Source: Nitrospinota bacterium
GTDB taxonomy: Bacteria > UBA8248
Assembly (NCBI GenBank): GCA_026706735.1
Contig: JAPOYD010000017.1
Coordinates: 1 to 43,066 of the forward strand
DNA length: 43,066 nt
Direction of reading: 5' to 3'
Under the pieces are notes generated by a model. The model saw only the letters and a list, made by a program, of their open reading frames with translations, had not been told where the DNA came from and searched no databases. The position numbers were made by a program, and so were the translations under genes. Shown here piece after piece: positions 35,551 to 42,619 of the stretch (within the stretch, counting starts at the first letter, position 1; each line of letters begins with the position of its first letter).

Positions 35551-36231
35551 TTATTCTCTTTTAATCAATATGTTGTTGTACACTAGGGCCGCCGCCACGC
35601 CGCCGATGATGGGCCCTATCCAGTAGACGAGGTGGTTGATGCCGTCGAAACCGCCTCCGGCCAGGGCTGGGCCGAATGTGCGCGCCGGATTCATGGATGC
35701 TCCCGTGAGTGGACCTCCCATCAAAATATCCGCGGCGATGGTGAGGCCGATCGCGAAGCCGCCCACGTCGGGGTGTCTGTCATCCACGGCGGAGCCCCAG
35801 ATAGCGGTGACGAGGAAGAACGTGAGGATGATCTCGATCAGAATCCCCATGCCGAAGCTCACGTCACTTGCCAGGGTCGGTGTTCCCAGATTCACCTTTT
35901 GCCAGACGTCGGCGTCGAAGATGATTCTGAGCAAGATGCCGGCCACGGTTCCGCCCACGAGTTGGCTGATGATGTAGGAAACGCCTGTGCCGCCGTCTGT
36001 CTTCTTGGTCACCATAAAGCCGATAGTCACGGCTGGATTGAAATGACCTCCCGAGACGTGTCCCATCGCGGAAATCATGACCGAGAGGATCAGCCCATGG
36101 GCCAGGGCGATGCCGATGAGGCCCACGGCTCCACCCGTTTTCTGGTTCAAGATGATGGCGCCCGCACCGATGAAGCACAGCGCAAACGTGCCGATGGCTT
36201 CCGCTACGCAGGCCCTTCCTGTAGGACTCAT
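35551..36231 (-). CDS. Aquaporin/MIP channel with a plant TIP-like filter
   Basis: The 226-residue channel has six helices and both NPA boxes (HFNPAVTIG and SMNPARTFGPAL). Aligned to E. coli AqpZ (Phe43, His174, Thr183, Arg189), the selectivity-filter positions are His45, Ile169, Ala178 and Arg184. His-Ile-Ala-Arg is the filter of some plant tonoplast aquaporins, which pass small neutral solutes such as ammonia, urea or hydrogen peroxide besides water. A role beyond water is thus plausible. AAGGAGAAG precedes the ATG. Confidence 0.92.
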   Translation of the reverse strand: MSPTGRACVAEAIGTFALCFIGAGAIILNQKTGGAVGLIGIALAHGLILSVMISAMGHVSGGHFNPAVTIGFMVTKKTDGGTGVSYIISQLVGGTVAGILLRIIFDADVWQKVNLGTPTLASDVSFGMGILIEIILTFFLVTAIWGSAVDDRHPDVGGFAIGLTIAADILMGGPLTGASMNPARTFGPALAGGGFDGINHLVYWIGPIIGGVAAALVYNNILIKRE

Positions 36232-36337
36232 TTTCTTCTCCTTATTCGTTCGGGCGAAAGAATGGGAGGAAAATTCATGCCGCTATTGATTCGACTTGAA
36301 GGACTCCAAGCGAAAATAGCAGTCAATCCATATGCTC

Positions 36338-36346
36338 ATTATAGCA
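36338..36346 (-). promoter_or_regulatory. Extended -10 promoter for the aquaporin gene
   Basis: On the minus strand TGCTATAAT is a perfect extended -10 element, about 107 nt upstream of the aquaporin ATG and next to the stop of the second hydroxyacid dehydrogenase. No good -35 is seen. Confidence 0.5.
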
Positions 36347-36348
36347 AA

Positions 36349-37308
36349 TCATGATGAATGCACCACGTTTTGAGGAGCACCAGAGAGTGCGGCAGCAACA
36401 TTTTCCACCGACATCAAAAGGCCCGCTTCGGTCACCTCGGGCGTGATGCCCGCATTGTGCGGAGAGAGCACCACGTTGTTCAGCTTTCCGAGGGGATGGT
36501 TCGGGGGCAGAGGCTCCTGATCGAATACGTCGAGACCAGCTGCAGCCAGTGCTCCATCTTCCAAAGCCGATATGAGCGCCGCTTCATCTACTATGGGTCC
36601 ACGGGCGGTGTTCACCAAAATTGTGTTTGGACCCATTTGGGAGAACGCCTCGGCGCCGACCATGCCGATTGTGTCCGCCGATTGCCGTACGTGTATCGAG
36701 ACGACATCGGCCCGTTCATACAAAGTGTTCAAATCGACGAACTCGAGCCCTACTTCCGCAGCGAAATCATTGTCCGGATGAAATGTCCAGGCGATGAGCT
36801 TCATTCCGACCCCGGCGGCGATGCGGGCCGTCTGGCGGCCGATGGCGCCAAGGCCGATGAGGCCGAGCGTTTTTCCGTTCAATTGCGTCATCTGTCCCCG
36901 AGGCCACTCGCCCGCCCTCATGGCGGAATCGTTTCCGGGTATCTGGCGCGCCGCCGCCATCATCAGGGCCAGGGTGTGTTCGGCCACGGAAACGGCGGCC
37001 ACGCCAGGTGTGTTCGATACGATGACGCCTGCGTTCTCGGCTGCCTTCAAATCGACGTGGTCCGTCCCCGTGCCCCAGATCGAAAGTACCTTGAGATCGC
37101 TGCAATTCGAGAAAAAATCCGCGTCGAACTTGCAAAAAGCCCGGATGTTGATGATTCCATCGGCCCCGGAAACGCGTCTCAGCAGTTCTTCGGACGTTTG
37201 CGGGTTTGAGGTATGGATTTCCGCATCCCCGATCTCCCGTAGTCGGGTTTCAGCGGTGCTGCCCATAAAAACGGAAGGGTAGTCATCTGGCACGGCGATT
37301 CGGTTCAC
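36349..37308 (-). CDS. D-2-hydroxyacid dehydrogenase (second copy)
   Basis: The enzyme has GLIGLGAIG as NAD-binding motif, the catalytic Arg in NTARGPIVDE, the Glu in LDVFDQEPLP and the His in SPHNAG. It is closer to the typical SerA/glyoxylate-reductase pattern than the first copy and only distantly similar to it, so this is not a recent duplicate. The ORF track starts at 37377. GTG 37308 (319 residues) has AAGGGG 8 nt before it and begins at the family's usual N terminus, so I use it. It is divergent from the OsmC-like gene. Confidence 0.87.
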   Translation of the reverse strand: MNRIAVPDDYPSVFMGSTAETRLREIGDAEIHTSNPQTSEELLRRVSGADGIINIRAFCKFDADFFSNCSDLKVLSIWGTGTDHVDLKAAENAGVIVSNTPGVAAVSVAEHTLALMMAAARQIPGNDSAMRAGEWPRGQMTQLNGKTLGLIGLGAIGRQTARIAAGVGMKLIAWTFHPDNDFAAEVGLEFVDLNTLYERADVVSIHVRQSADTIGMVGAEAFSQMGPNTILVNTARGPIVDEAALISALEDGALAAAGLDVFDQEPLPPNHPLGKLNNVVLSPHNAGITPEVTEAGLLMSVENVAAALSGAPQNVVHSS

Positions 37309-37346
37309 GAAATAGCCCCTTTTGATCACGAGAAAACGAGTGCTCT

Positions 37347-37366
37347 GGCGGTTCTCTTGCACCGCC
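37347..37366. repeat. Inverted repeat in the divergent spacer, possible operator
   Basis: GGCGGT, 8 nt and ACCGCC form a perfect 6-bp inverted repeat between the second hydroxyacid dehydrogenase and the OsmC-like gene. It could be a regulator site for either gene or a leader hairpin. Confidence 0.3.
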
Positions 37367-37427
37367 CTTGTGTGCATAATAGCGCTTTTCTTCTGCCATT
37401 CTTATGACACCAAAGGAGACAAGACAA

Positions 37428-37982
37428 GTGGAACCTCTCGATCCGCGTAAAGACAGCGCCGTTCCCGGTGAGCGCGCCATCGACAAGCCCGAACTGCCTA
37501 CGCAGGGCTATGCCTTCACCATGTCCGCCGACACCGAAACGATAGAGGGAAAGGGCCAACTCAAGCTGGGGACGCACAGGCATTTCGAGGTGTATTGCGA
37601 TGAGCCGCCCCGTATCGGCGGAGAGGATTCCTACCCCCAGCCGCTTTGCTACATTGCTATGGGAGTGGGGTTCTGACTCCTCACCCAGCTTGCGCGGTAC
37701 GCGCACATGATGAAAGTGTCCTTCACGCACGCCAGGGTACACGTGGATTTCGATTATTTTTTAAGTGGCTCTGTTCTCAAGGGCACGGTAAATTCCGGCT
37801 GCAACGAGGTTCGCACGCACTTTGAGGTGGAATCCGATGAACCGGCGGAGAAAATACTGGCGGTCATCAAGAATGCGAAGCAAGGATGCTTCGCCGAACA
37901 AATGGTGACGGCCGCCGTTCCGCTGAAAAGCGCCGTGAACTTGAATGGCGAATCGGTCTCGTTGAGCGGAATTACGGCATGA
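37428..37982 (+). CDS. OsmC-family protein with in-frame TGA, probable selenoprotein (Sec83)
   Basis: The ORF track shows two ORFs in one frame, split by a single TGA at 37674-37676. Read through, they give a 184-residue OsmC/Ohr-family redox protein. The TGA falls in YIAMGVGF-U-LLTQLARYAHM, where related OsmC proteins have Cys (GFCxxTQ). The later Cys154 (AKQGCFAEQ) matches the second redox Cys. Good conservation on both sides argues against a pseudogene. GTG 37428 has AAAGGAG 9 nt upstream; ATG 37404 is an alternative. A SECIS-like hairpin follows the TGA. The likely activity is reduction of peroxide or other thiol redox work. Needs selABCD, which are not in the window. Confidence 0.82.
37691..37705 (+). 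promoter_or_regulatory. Putative bacterial SECIS element
   Basis: TGCGCG-GTA-CGCGCA is a perfect 6-bp hairpin whose apical loop starts with G, 20 nt after the in-frame TGA at 37674. Bacterial SECIS elements are expected to have a short stem, a G in the first two loop positions, and about 16-37 nt between UGA and loop. An imperfect lower stem (TCA..CA with TG..TGA) can extend it. Confidence 0.7.
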
Positions 37983-38088
37983 AACGCATGACTACCTGAC
38001 TTTGAAAGCAAGTTTTTGCTTCCGGTGATTCTAGAAGCCCGTGACTTGAGCCTGAAGAGGGCCGCTTCGTCCTCCCTGGAAGGGGGAT

Positions 38089-39597
38089 TTACGCGGTGTC
38101 CGCGTTAGCCCTGGCGGCGCGCTGCCCCGCTGCGGTGCCCGCCAACTTGCCGTAGACGGAGCCCAAGGTCAGCCCTGCGCCTCCCGGGTAGTTGAAATAG
38201 TAGACGCCGCCTACGAGTTCTCCCGCGGCGAACAGCCCGGGGATTATTTCGTTTTCGGTGTTCATGACTTCCGCTTTGGGCGTCACGCGGATGCCGCCGA
38301 AGGTGAACGTGATTCCCGTAGTGACGGCGAATCCGAGATAGGGCGGTTCGTCGATGGGCAGCGCCCAGTTCGATTTCGGGGGGTCGATGCCCTTCGTGCA
38401 TTTGCCGTCTTTGATGGTCGGATTGTATTCACCTGGCTGAACGGCGGCGTTATATTCCTGAACGGTTTTAACGAATTCATCGACATCGATCTCGAGTTGC
38501 CTGGCGAGTTCTTCCAGCGTGTTGGCCTCGGCCTTGGTGACTTCACGGATGCGATATTCGTCGCGCAGCATATGGACCGTTTTCTGATCGAATATCTGAA
38601 AGGCGGCCCTCTGGGGCTGCTGAAGAATGTTCCGGCCATATTTTGCGTAAGTGTAGTTTCTGAAATCGGCTCCCTCATCCACGAAGCGATTGCCATCGAT
38701 GTTCACGATGATGCCGAACGGATAGGAGTGTTTCTGGTAGGATTCTCCTACAGTGAGGTCACCGAAGGGCGGGGCGTTCAAATCCCAGGCGACAGCGTGA
38801 CAGCCGCTCCAGTTCCCGTATGGCTGCGCGCCGATATCGAGGGCCATCTTGATGCCGTCCCCCGTGTTGTAGGGAGTGCCGCGCACTTTTGCCAGTTCCC
38901 AGCCCGGACCCAGGTACCGGCAGCGCATCTCGGCGTTCGCCTCGAAACCACCAGATGCCAGAACGACTCCGTGCGTCTCGACTTCGTAAGGCCCATCAGG
39001 ACCTTTGACTTCGACACCCGTTACGCCGCCCATCGGGTCCGTGAGCAGGCGCATCGCCTTCGATGCGTAGCGAATCTCGACTCCGGCATTGTTTGCGGCA
39101 TCAAGGAGTGAATCGATGAGACCGCGCCCGCCACCGACGATCTCGAGAACCAGACCACCCCAGAAGCGCATCTTGCCGTCTACCTTGAAGGCTTGTCGGC
39201 CGCTTGCCAGGATCAGCCGCAAACCCTTTGACTGCATCCATTTCAGTGTCGGAAACGACTCGTGGATGAGGACGGAAGCGAGGTCGCCGTCCGTCTGGTA
39301 TTCAGTCAGAAGAGCAAGATCGTCAAAGAATTTTTCCGATGTATAGGGGTCGATCTCGATGTTTTCTTTCTCGGCGTCGGAAAGATCGGGCACGAGCGAG
39401 TAGATGTCCTCGATGCTATGGAAGGCGAAGCGAAAAAGACCGCCTGAAAAAGCCGAATTGCCGCCACGCCAGGCCTCGGGCGCTTTTTCGAGCACCAGAA
39501 CCTTCGCCCCCTGATCTCTCGCTGCAAGCGATGCGCAAAGGGCAGCGTTTCCGCAGCCCACGACGACGACATCGTATTTCTCTGTAGCATTCAGCAT
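38089..39597 (-). CDS. TcuA-like FAD-dependent dehydrogenase (tricarballylate/fumarate reductase family)
   Basis: The 502-residue flavoprotein of the FAD_binding_2 family has the dinucleotide motif VVVVGCGNAALCASLAARDQG and WRGGNSAFSGG, both close to tricarballylate dehydrogenase TcuA. A mid-domain and C-terminal FAD-closing segments GLFAAGELVGGVYYFNYPGG and GLTLGSVYGKLAG follow. TcuA oxidises tricarballylate to cis-aconitate. The true substrate here could be another polycarboxylate or an oxidised steroid-like compound. AGGAGG lies about 9 nt before the ATG. A divergent iron-sulfur gene lies 286 nt away and may take its electrons. Confidence 0.82.
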   Translation of the reverse strand: MLNATEKYDVVVVGCGNAALCASLAARDQGAKVLVLEKAPEAWRGGNSAFSGGLFRFAFHSIEDIYSLVPDLSDAEKENIEIDPYTSEKFFDDLALLTEYQTDGDLASVLIHESFPTLKWMQSKGLRLILASGRQAFKVDGKMRFWGGLVLEIVGGGRGLIDSLLDAANNAGVEIRYASKAMRLLTDPMGGVTGVEVKGPDGPYEVETHGVVLASGGFEANAEMRCRYLGPGWELAKVRGTPYNTGDGIKMALDIGAQPYGNWSGCHAVAWDLNAPPFGDLTVGESYQKHSYPFGIIVNIDGNRFVDEGADFRNYTYAKYGRNILQQPQRAAFQIFDQKTVHMLRDEYRIREVTKAEANTLEELARQLEIDVDEFVKTVQEYNAAVQPGEYNPTIKDGKCTKGIDPPKSNWALPIDEPPYLGFAVTTGITFTFGGIRVTPKAEVMNTENEIIPGLFAAGELVGGVYYFNYPGGAGLTLGSVYGKLAGTAAGQRAARANADTA

Positions 39598-39819
39598 TTC
39601 TCAAAACCTCCTCGAAGCCGTCTGTTCAAGGCGACTCGCGCTTTTACGGAATTAGGGATGAGGCCATTTCACGGGGGTTTTCCATCAAGTCCGTAAGTGA
39701 GGAAAACTGGCTCTTAACTAGCATAATGACGGGGCCTGGTCAAAAACTCCCGGGATAAGACGATTATTCACGGCATCGTGCTGCTTCCAGAAACGTGGAT
39801 CCTGCCGACATCTGATTGG

Positions 39820-39848
39820 TTGACCACGCCGGTCGGCTCCCATAGAAT
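39820..39848 (+). promoter_or_regulatory. Sigma-70-type promoter for the iron-sulfur gene
   Basis: TTGACC, 17 nt and TAGAAT each match consensus at five of six positions, with the -10 ending about 35 nt before the ATG. The leader contains AAGGAACGCC as ribosome site. The rest of the 286-nt divergent spacer shows no gene. Confidence 0.65.
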
Positions 39849-39883
39849 TTTCTACTCATTTACCATCCTCATGAAGGAACGCC

Positions 39884-41200
39884 ATGGAAGCGACTGTCTA
39901 CCGGAGTTTCATGGAAGAGCGAATCACCCAAATCACCGAAGCCTGTACGCATTGCGGGAAATGTTATGAAGTCTGCCCGATGGTCGAGTATTCACAAGCC
40001 AAAGGTGCGGAGCCCGAACGGGTGACGAAATCCGTGCTCGACATCATCAACGATCGCCCCTACGAACCGGAAGGGGCGCTTTGGGCCAAAGCCTGTCAAA
40101 AAAGCGGAATTTGCATCGAGGCCTGCCCGGAGGACGTCAACCCGCGTGAAATGCTCACCTACGCCAAGCTCAAGCTTCAGAATATCGAAATAAAAGAGTC
40201 GGAAATTCAAGAAGCCGGCAGGTCGTATTTTCAGGAACTTAGCCGGAAGATTCGCTTCATGGCAGCACTCCAACTCGAGCCCGAGCTGTTCAGGAATCTC
40301 ACCGCCGTGCGGGGCTCCGATGCAAACAAAGCAGATGCGGTGTTTTACTTTGGATGCAACATTCTCCAGACGCCTCACATCCTGCTCTCCTGCATCGATG
40401 TTTTCGACCGTCTCGGACTGGACTATGAGGTCGCCGGCGGCGTGGGCCATTGTTGCGGCATCAACCACATCAGGCGTGGGGATCTGGAGGCGGGCGCGGC
40501 GATGGGCGCGCGGTCCTTGGAGTATTTCAAATCATATGCGCCTGAGAAAGTCATCACTTTTTGCCCGACTTGCCAGATGCAATACTCCGAATATCAACAC
40601 CTCTACACCGGAAAGCCGGTTCTCCCCATGGCGGGTGATTCGAAACATAGCGAGGAGGAAATCCTGCCGTTTGTCCACATCACGCAATATCTGGCGGATA
40701 ATCTGGAAACCTTGCGGGGAGAATTCACGCAAAAAGTGGAAAAACGCGTGGCCGTGCACCTGCATGGGGGGAGCGATGGCGTTGAGGAAAACGTCTTGAA
40801 AATTCTCCGGGCGGTTCCGGGGATCGAGTTCGTGGAGATTGAACAGCTATCTGATCATGCCTATCAGTGTCCCACGCTCGTCATTCCCGAGGCGAAGAAG
40901 GCGATGCGGAAAACACTTCTTGACTCGGCGCGCCGCGCTGGGGTCGACTCTTTACTAACCGTTTATCACAGTTGTCACCGTGAACTATGCGGTCTGGAAA
41001 AGGGTGAATCCTTTGAAATCGAGAATTTCATGACGATTCTTGGCCAAGCCATGGGTTTCGAGTATCCCGACTACACGAAGACGTACAAGATCTATGAGGA
41101 TATCGACCGGGTCATTCATGAGGCAGGCGACACGCTGCGCGCTTTTGGAATGGCGCCTGAAAAAATGCGTGAACAGCTTCAAACGGCGCTCTATAGCTGA
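39884..41200 (+). CDS. HdrD/GlcF-like iron-sulfur protein with two CCG domains, altered cluster site
   Basis: The 438-residue soluble protein has an N-terminal ferredoxin-like pair and two CCG domains. The first cluster motif is intact (Cys21, 24, 27, 31). The second reads Cys71, Ser74, Cys77, Cys81 (ACQKSGICIEACP), so one ligand is Ser. The first CCG domain is canonical (YFGCN..., GHCCG, CPTCQ). The second is degenerate (HLHGGSDG, YQCPTLV) and keeps only YHSCHRELC. It probably moves electrons for a flavoprotein, perhaps the divergent TcuA-like enzyme. TcuB is a different, membrane-bound type, so the pairing is inference. Confidence 0.85.
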   Translation: MEATVYRSFMEERITQITEACTHCGKCYEVCPMVEYSQAKGAEPERVTKSVLDIINDRPYEPEGALWAKACQKSGICIEACPEDVNPREMLTYAKLKLQNIEIKESEIQEAGRSYFQELSRKIRFMAALQLEPELFRNLTAVRGSDANKADAVFYFGCNILQTPHILLSCIDVFDRLGLDYEVAGGVGHCCGINHIRRGDLEAGAAMGARSLEYFKSYAPEKVITFCPTCQMQYSEYQHLYTGKPVLPMAGDSKHSEEEILPFVHITQYLADNLETLRGEFTQKVEKRVAVHLHGGSDGVEENVLKILRAVPGIEFVEIEQLSDHAYQCPTLVIPEAKKAMRKTLLDSARRAGVDSLLTVYHSCHRELCGLEKGESFEIENFMTILGQAMGFEYPDYTKTYKIYEDIDRVIHEAGDTLRAFGMAPEKMREQLQTALYS

Positions 41201-41220
41201 GCGTTGGGCCTTTCGGGTTT

Positions 41221-41912
41221 TTATTGTTTCCGTACCAAAACGATATTGAAATTACCCAACTCGTACGTTTTTCCCCAGGAAACCTTTTTGAGCGCTATGA
41301 TCAAAGAGGGTCTGGCGCGTTCATGGTCGCCCAATCTCGGGTCGCCCTGAAAATATAGTTGCGTCACCAGGGGCTGGTAATCGGGATGGCGGATGTAAAA
41401 ATGAATGTGTGACGGCCTCGCCCAGAAGCCGAAGCCGTAACGTCCCGGATGCACGGTTTCGAACTGATACAGGCCGCGCCTTGTGGTGCGCATACGCGCT
41501 CTGTAGAGATAATTCTCCTTCTCGTCCATGCCGTGTGGTAGCTGCCGCTGTCATCCGCCTGCCATACGTCGATAGTCGCGCCCTCGAGCGTTTTCTGGGT
41601 GTCGTGCCCATAGACGCGGCCGCGGATGACCATCGGCGTGCCCGGTGCGTCTTTGGGCATCAAATAGCCGCGATAAGGAGCTCCTTCTTTGTAATAGGGT
41701 CCCATGGAGTCCGAAGCGGTCGGCCTACGCGCATTGGACGGCGCCTCATCCGGTTTTTTGCCTTGCGCGATCAGGAATTTTCCGAATTCCCCCAACTCTC
41801 CATAGGCGGGCGTGGGGGCGAGGGTTTCCCGAAGCGCGAAGGCCCCCGTGCCGAGGGCGGTCAGGCCGAGCAGGGAGTTTTTCAGCAGTTCCCGTCTGTT
41901 CCATTTTCTCAT
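41221..41912 (-). pseudogene. Tat-exported intradiol ring-cleavage dioxygenase, frameshifted
   Basis: Two ORFs in different frames make one intradiol dioxygenase. The first part begins at ATG 41912 with the twin-arginine signal MRKWNRRELLKNSLLG, then GPYYKEGAPYRG and ATIDVWQADDSGSYH. The second part continues MDEKENYLYRARMR, FETVHPGRYG and ARPSHIHFYI, with the His-x-His and Tyr iron ligands. The break is near 41530-41540 and needs a one-base shift. Both halves are well conserved, so this is a recent mutation or a sequencing error rather than an old relic. No slippery sequence is evident. These enzymes open catechol or protocatechuate rings. Confidence 0.82.
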
Positions 41913-42107
41913 GGCGAAATCCCCGGCGGCGGGGCGAAGCTTGTCAGGGAAGATTACCATTTCAGGGCAGGAAGGTTCCAGCGCTGGAAATTCACACGCC
42001 ATATACCTGCCAGGGCGCTACCTCACCGCTGGCGCGAGAGTGCTTGAAAATACAGGCTTTCCGGCGCACTCACTGCCCCGACGCGCCTCATTGCGGAGAA
42101 AACGAAA

Positions 42108-42494
42108 TCAGCCGCGCTGGGCCATCTCGATGCTGATGTTGTCAGGACCCTTGATGAAGGCGATTTTCACTCCCGGGCGTATCTCCCAGGGTTCGCAAAT
42201 CCATTCCGCGCCCTTTTCGGTCAACTCTTGTTGCGCCTCGTCCATGTCGTCGACCAGGAGTCCGAAATGATCCAGCCCGTAGCGGGGTTCGGAGCCGGTC
42301 CGCACCGGGTCTTCTCCCTCCGCCCTGCCCGAGACGAGAAACACCATGCCGTTCAGGTCCATGTTGAACGACGGAGCACCGCCCAGCTTTCTTTCCTCCA
42401 GGACGGTGGCGCCGAACATGTTGATCCAGAAATCGCGGGCGGCGTGCGGGTCTTCGCTTCTGAAGTGAAGATGGTCGTATGAGAATTTGGCCAT
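42108..42494 (-). CDS. VOC-family (glyoxalase/extradiol-fold) protein
   Basis: The 128-residue protein of the vicinal-oxygen-chelate fold has two beta-alpha-beta-beta-beta modules. Likely metal ligands are His in YDHLHFRS, His in GLDHFGLLV and Glu in ISIEMAQ. GAGAGGGG precedes the ATG. The family includes glyoxalases, extradiol dioxygenases and resistance proteins. Next to a ring-cleavage dioxygenase, a role in aromatic or carbonyl chemistry is possible but unproven. It has its own promoter. Confidence 0.82.
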   Translation of the reverse strand: MAKFSYDHLHFRSEDPHAARDFWINMFGATVLEERKLGGAPSFNMDLNGMVFLVSGRAEGEDPVRTGSEPRYGLDHFGLLVDDMDEAQQELTEKGAEWICEPWEIRPGVKIAFIKGPDNISIEMAQRG

Positions 42495-42573
42495 GCGGGA
42501 ATCCCCTCTCGATAAGCAGTGAACCTCGGGTTTGATGAGGTGTATGGTTGTTTATCGGCTTGATTGGTCTTGG

Positions 42574-42602
42574 ATTGTAAGGATTGCGTCTGGGAGTGGC
42601 AA
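42574..42602 (-). promoter_or_regulatory. Sigma-70-type promoter for the VOC gene
   Basis: On the minus strand TTGCCA, 17 nt and TACAAT each match consensus at five of six positions, about 80 nt upstream of the VOC ATG, in the spacer after the repeat-protein gene. Confidence 0.6.
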
Positions 42603-42619
42603 GGGGCTTGAAGCTCGGT

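Noticed and set aside
37404-37676. Interpretation of the OsmC gene as a pseudogene cut by a nonsense mutation
   Set aside because: The stop lies exactly at the conserved Cys column, downstream sequence is intact, and a SECIS-like hairpin follows. A pseudogene remains possible only if the genome lacks selABCD.
37707-37982. Second half of the OsmC gene as an independent 91-residue protein
   Set aside because: Its ATG lies within the conserved fold, no ribosome site precedes it, and the fragment would lack the first half of the OsmC domain.
38008-38030. AAGCAA-GTTT-TTGCTT hairpin after the OsmC gene as a terminator
   Set aside because: The stem is short and AT-rich with no following T-run; it may be chance.
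41409-42047. Plus-strand ORFs over the dioxygenase region
   Set aside because: They are antisense to a clearly homologous (though frameshifted) dioxygenase and encode nothing recognisable.
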